Origin: an uncultured Collinsella sp.
GTDB lineage: Bacteria > Actinomycetota > Coriobacteriia > Coriobacteriales > Coriobacteriaceae
DNA: 13,277 bases
Reading direction: 5' to 3'
NCBI GenBank assembly: GCA_900549535.1
Contig: UROR01000052.1
Coordinates: 1-13,277 of the forward strand
The position numbers were made by a program, and so were the translations under genes. Of the stretch, positions 12,553 through 13,277 are shown in pieces (position 1 is the first letter of the stretch; each line of letters begins with the position of its first letter). Under the pieces are notes generated by a model. It had not been told where the DNA came from. It ran no database searches and saw only the letters and a program-made list of their open reading frames with translations.

Positions 12553-13277
12553 ATGAGTAATTTTACTTTTTTAACAGAAGAACAATATTTGGGAAGCGAT
12601 AAATTAGAGATATTAGAAAAGAGAGGAACAAAAGCAGCAATAACAGATTTCTCTATTCTTTTAGGTGCTTATGTTTCTGACTACAAACATATTGAAAATG
12701 ATAATTCTTTGGAGGGAAGAACAGGATATTATTGGACAAAGTCAGATGACGGAGATAATGACGCGCGCGTGGTTGACGGTACTGGTTCTACTGATTACCG
12801 CCGTGTTTACAATCGCTCTGGTGGGGCTCGCCCAGCTTTACCGTTCTCATCAATCTCTAGTATCCCCACGAACGGAGAGAGTGGGAAAAGAGCAAGAGAT
12901 GGTATCCTTGAAGTAGAGTATGGGTATTATCCACAAAAAGCAGTATCAAAAGATATGCAAGAAAGATTAGAAAGAGCATATAGAAGTGGTAGTATATCAA
13001 GAACAAGAAATAGTTATACAACAGACTCAAGAAAGTATGATGCCTATAACAAAAAATTTTTAGCAAAGCAACATAAAGAATATGAATATAATGGAAAAAG
13101 ATATGTAAGGGTTGAAGCAAATTCATATTATGATGGTGGTGATTTTACACTTTCAAATGGCGAACAATATAGAAATGGTGATGATGTTTGGGTAGAAGTG
13201 TTGCCAGTAAAATGGCTTGTTGATGAGAAATCTCGTATGATGATAACTGAAAAATTAATATTCGCAGGAGTACAATT
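12553..13277 (+). CDS. AT-rich variable-region protein, C-type-lectin/DUF6273-like (3' end beyond window)
   Basis: The frame is open from ATG 12553 to the right edge (241 full codons, no stop), with AGGAG 8 nt upstream. Starting MSNFTFLTEEQYLG, it has an N-terminal ~60 residues, a segment TGYYWTKS (57-64) followed by a putative variable stretch (65-89), then GGARPALPF (90-98). That YWT...RPAL pattern resembles DUF6273/formylglycine-generating-enzyme-like C-type-lectin folds that serve as DGR target proteins. The C-terminal portion (EVEYGYYPQ, YEYNGKRYVRVEA, VWVEVLPVKWLVDEKS) looks like a separate beta-rich domain and runs off the window. No signal peptide is evident. Composition and codon use (AGA Arg, A/T third base, ~28% GC at both ends) are foreign to the rest of the window. 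Exact function is unknown. The family call is from recall of pattern, not a search. Confidence 0.7.
   Translation, partial: MSNFTFLTEEQYLGSDKLEILEKRGTKAAITDFSILLGAYVSDYKHIENDNSLEGRTGYYWTKSDDGDNDARVVDGTGSTDYRRVYNRSGGARPALPFSSISSIPTNGESGKRARDGILEVEYGYYPQKAVSKDMQERLERAYRSGSISRTRNSYTTDSRKYDAYNKKFLAKQHKEYEYNGKRYVRVEANSYYDGGDFTLSNGEQYRNGDDVWVEVLPVKWLVDEKSRMMITEKLIFAGVQ
12745..12840 (+). other. Candidate DGR-type variable region inside the AT-rich gene
   Basis: Codons 65-96 form a GC-rich island (46 of 80 bases G/C in 12761-12840, against 17 of 60 in 12601-12660 and in 12961-13020). Of codons 65-89, 22 of 25 end in C or T, and residues 75-89 are all NNY. Those residues (D, G, T, S, Y, R, V, N) can all be made by altering the two adenines of AAY codons. 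Arg is CGC/CGT here but mostly AGA elsewhere in the gene. No template repeat or reverse transcriptase is in the window. Confidence 0.5.

Overview
The left 12.3 kb is GC-rich chromosomal DNA with ordinary housekeeping genes. It looks like a Coriobacteriia actinobacterium, most likely Collinsella or a close relative. That assignment rests on composition, codon use and gene style, not on a database match. The last ~0.95 kb, from about 12,350 to the right edge, is strikingly AT-rich and uses different codons (AGA for Arg, A/T third positions). It is either recently acquired mobile DNA or an assembly join.

Layout. 1-945 (-): 5' two-thirds of glmU (peptidoglycan precursor UDP-GlcNAc), cut by the window edge. 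1145-4393 (+): a compact ECF-type vitamin/metal transporter operon of T component, fused double ATPase and S component, with overlapping or nearly touching genes. 4394-4928: a gene-free, repeat-rich gap between convergent genes, with a 23-bp perfect inverted repeat, a second inverted-repeat family and a bidirectional terminator. 4929-5747 (-): exonuclease III/AP endonuclease. 5861-6613 (+): Sir2 protein deacylase. 6708-8441 (+): a bifunctional folate enzyme with DHPS (FolP) first and HPPK (FolK) second, and a long Ala/Pro/Glu-rich insertion inside the DHPS domain. 8442-9143 (+): directly abutting, a protein that resembles the core and C-terminal domain of biotin protein ligase but lacks its biotinyl-AMP loop. 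9183-9283: terminator plus a long palindrome. 9332-10105 (-): type III pantothenate kinase coaX. 10303-10379 (+): initiator tRNA-fMet with a good promoter and terminator.

10380-10861 is gene-free. It carries an unusual four-arm repeat built on ATCTGTAACA/TGTTACAGAT with two equal 25-nt loops, and a tandem 10-bp repeat. It precedes a solitary AlbA_2/RecG-C-like (Schlafen-type) DNA-binding regulator at 10862-12304. After a transition zone of short-period repeats and hairpins, an open-ended AT-rich gene begins at 12553.

Most interesting signal: residues 65-89 of the gene at 12553 form a GC-rich island (57% GC by hand count against 28% on each side). In it, 22 of 25 codons end in C/T and the residues are those reachable by changing the adenines of AAC/AAT codons. 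It ends in an invariant-looking GGARPALPF. This is the pattern of a diversity-generating-retroelement (DGR) variable region in a C-type-lectin-like target. No reverse transcriptase or template repeat lies within the window, so this remains inference. No complete new multi-gene system is visible.
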